From Candidatus Zixiibacteriota bacterium (GTDB lineage Bacteria > Zixibacteria > MSB-5A5 > GN15 > JAAZOE01): 64,000 bases of DNA. The translations under genes were made by a program, and so were the position numbers. The notes beneath the pieces were generated by a model, which saw only the letters and a list, made by a program, of their open reading frames with translations, searched no databases and was not told the DNA's origin. Shown piece by piece: positions 62,667-64,000 of the stretch. Each line of letters begins with the position of its first letter. Positions within the stretch are counted from its first letter, which is position 1. The stretch covers positions 1-64,000 of the forward strand of contig JAGLON010000041.1 of the NCBI GenBank assembly GCA_023138975.1, read 5' to 3'.

Positions 62667-63889
62667 TGACTGAGAATCTCATCTATCTTGGTTATCGCGT
62701 CTTTGAGCGCATCGGCTGGCGTTTTGACTTCATACAGCGCTTCTTCAATCGCCCGTTCAAGTTCAGCTTCGATATAAACCCACTTGGGATGCGCCGGAGG
62801 CATCTTACTTTGTTTTAATTGATTAATGAACGTCATAAAATGTGGTTGAGAGATAAAATCATCGTTGGTTGACGCCGTTACCGATGAAGGAGTCGGAGTT
62901 TTATTCTGTTGACAGAATTTCAATTGGTTTTCGGGTGAACAGATATGTTTAACTAATTCAAAAGCTAAATCAGGATGCGCTGATTTGGAATTGACACAAA
63001 GATACTCACCGCCGGCAAAGGAACTGATAACGCTATTAGTATCCGGGGTTGGAATTAGGGCGGTGTTAAAAGCGAAGTCGGGTTTTTCTCTGGCAATGCG
63101 CTTAAGGAGCCAGTCGCCGGAAATAACAAACCCAATCTTCCCATCAAGGAAGGCATCTTCTAATCGTCGCTGGGTATCGGTCAATCCGGTTTTGCACAGC
63201 TTGAGATAATACTCCAGAGCGGCAACATTTTCTGGGTTGTCAAGGACACAGGATTTACCATCGTTACTTAGGATAGTTCCGCCATTGGACCATAGGAAAG
63301 GCAGGAATTTTTTGTATAATCGATGCCGCTCAGCGGAATTAGAGCCGAAGCCATAGAACTCTTCGCCAAGACTATTTATCCGTTCACATGCAGTTAATAA
63401 ATCATTCCAATAACCGGGGAAATAATCCGGAGCATATTTGGCTCGCATTAATAAATTCTGGTTTATAAATAAAACCCGAGTCCCGAGTATCCAGGGAAAA
63501 GCATAATGCCTGTTTTCGTACAGTCCCGGTTCCCAAATTAAAAAGCCGTCTCGATATGATTCTGTTTTATCTGAAATATCGAGCAAATGTCCGGTGGAAG
63601 AAAATTCAGGAATCCAGTCGGAACCAAGTTCAACGACATCGGGGCCAGCACCCGAAGAAAATGAAATTGCGATTTTATCATGCCCATCAGCCCAGGTCAA
63701 ATCGACTAACTCAACTTTTACACCGGGATGTTTTTTCTCGAAATCGGCCGTGATTTCCTCAATAATTGGCTTAATGCTTGTATCGGTCCAGAAGTGCCAC
63801 CACGTAATTGTGATTTTGTTGTCATTGCTGGTACCGCACGAAGTTATCGCTAATGCGATAAGAACTATAAATAGTAAGTATCTTTTCAT
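62663..63889 (-). CDS. Sugar-binding lipoprotein of ABC transporter (SBP family 1)
   Basis: A 408-residue periplasmic binding lipoprotein. The signal ends in LAITSC (Cys near 18). Family 1 features include ITWWHFWTDTSIKPIIEEIT, ADFEKKHPGVKVELVDLTWA, a later KIGFVISGDWLL and FAGGEYLCVNSKSAHPDLAFEL, typical of carbohydrate SBPs. It probably hands an oligosaccharide to the two permeases downstream. No ribosome site precedes the ATG at 63889; a possible promoter at 63896-63924 would give a leaderless transcript. Confidence 0.92.
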   Translation of the reverse strand: MKRYLLFIVLIALAITSCGTSNDNKITITWWHFWTDTSIKPIIEEITADFEKKHPGVKVELVDLTWADGHDKIAISFSSGAGPDVVELGSDWIPEFSSTGHLLDISDKTESYRDGFLIWEPGLYENRHYAFPWILGTRVLFINQNLLMRAKYAPDYFPGYWNDLLTACERINSLGEEFYGFGSNSAERHRLYKKFLPFLWSNGGTILSNDGKSCVLDNPENVAALEYYLKLCKTGLTDTQRRLEDAFLDGKIGFVISGDWLLKRIAREKPDFAFNTALIPTPDTNSVISSFAGGEYLCVNSKSAHPDLAFELVKHICSPENQLKFCQQNKTPTPSSVTASTNDDFISQPHFMTFINQLKQSKMPPAHPKWVYIEAELERAIEEALYEVKTPADALKDAITKIDEILSQ

Positions 63890-63895
63890 GTGTTG

Positions 63896-63924
63896 ACGAT
63901 AGATTTTTATCAGGTTAAAGTCAA
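63896..63924 (-). promoter_or_regulatory. Possible leaderless promoter of sugar transporter operon
   Basis: Minus-strand TTGACT (63919-63924) and TATCGT (63896-63901), 17-base spacer. Transcription would start at about 63889, the first base of the start codon. The -10 is a moderate match. Confidence 0.35.
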
Positions 63925-64000
63925 CTTCAAACTTTTTATTGAATAATTGCCTGTAAAGCGAGTATTATTACAAAATGTACTGTAAAAAATGCAAGCTGAA

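Overview
The window looks like chromosomal DNA of a Gram-negative, mostly uncultured-type bacterium of the FCB or candidate-phylum group. OmpA/Pal-type proteins, LpoB, several lipoproteins, PBP1A, FeoAB and a Fur regulator point to two membranes and iron-limited growth. Three large secreted proteins end in a dockerin-like pair of calcium loops with the signature VYIINYVFKGGP followed by a Cys-containing tail. I associate that style with Zixibacteria and neighbouring phyla, but this is recall and not a database result. DNA is moderately AT-rich. Genes use AGGAG-type ribosome sites with a fair number of GTG and TTG starts. No phage, integrase, transposase, rRNA or CRISPR array was seen.

Region 1 (1-2013) is an island of dispersed palindromic repeats around one orphan membrane-anchored protein. 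Region 2 (2014-13353) holds housekeeping and hypothetical genes: a DUF2339 membrane protein with a Mop/TOBE protein, a sodium:solute symporter, a TauE-type exporter, a YedF-like DsrE protein, a YjdF-type membrane protein, a stand-alone archaeal-type ThrRS editing domain, an MBL hydrolase, an OmpA-domain protein and a ferritin-like protein. Region 3 (13431-16612) is a compact fur-feoA-feoB-Cys-rich protein operon with a readable promoter and a Fur-box-like palindrome.

Region 4 (16777-33656) contains a 1543-residue AMP-ligase/GNAT fusion, an LpoB plus COG3014 lipoprotein pair, a secreted M28 peptidase with dockerin, two tandem TPR-thioredoxin paralogues with the same terminator, and pepF-tex. 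Region 5 (33928-48865) has a GH13-like glycosidase with an altered fourth motif, a secreted C10 cysteine protease with dockerin, EttA, a sigma/anti-sigma pair, an alkyltransferase-like DNA repair protein, a threonine-degradation pair (SDR-type threonine dehydrogenase and glycine C-acetyltransferase), and a secreted protein with cohesin-like repeats and two dockerin-like segments. Region 6 (48945-57132) has tRNA-Leu(CAA), PBP1A, TyrS, a TPR lipoprotein, a Big_5 lipoprotein and an MscS channel. Region 7 (57133-60279) is a second repeat island around a STAND-type NTPase with seven 42-residue TPRs. Region 8 (60305-64000) has a Pal-like lipoprotein and a sugar ABC uptake operon (binding protein and two permeases, no ATPase in view).

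The best candidates for new biology are the dockerin/cohesin-like secreted set with Cys-rich tails, the AMP-ligase/GNAT fusion, and the repeat-bracketed STAND-TPR protein. All functional statements come from motif recognition by eye; no searches were run.
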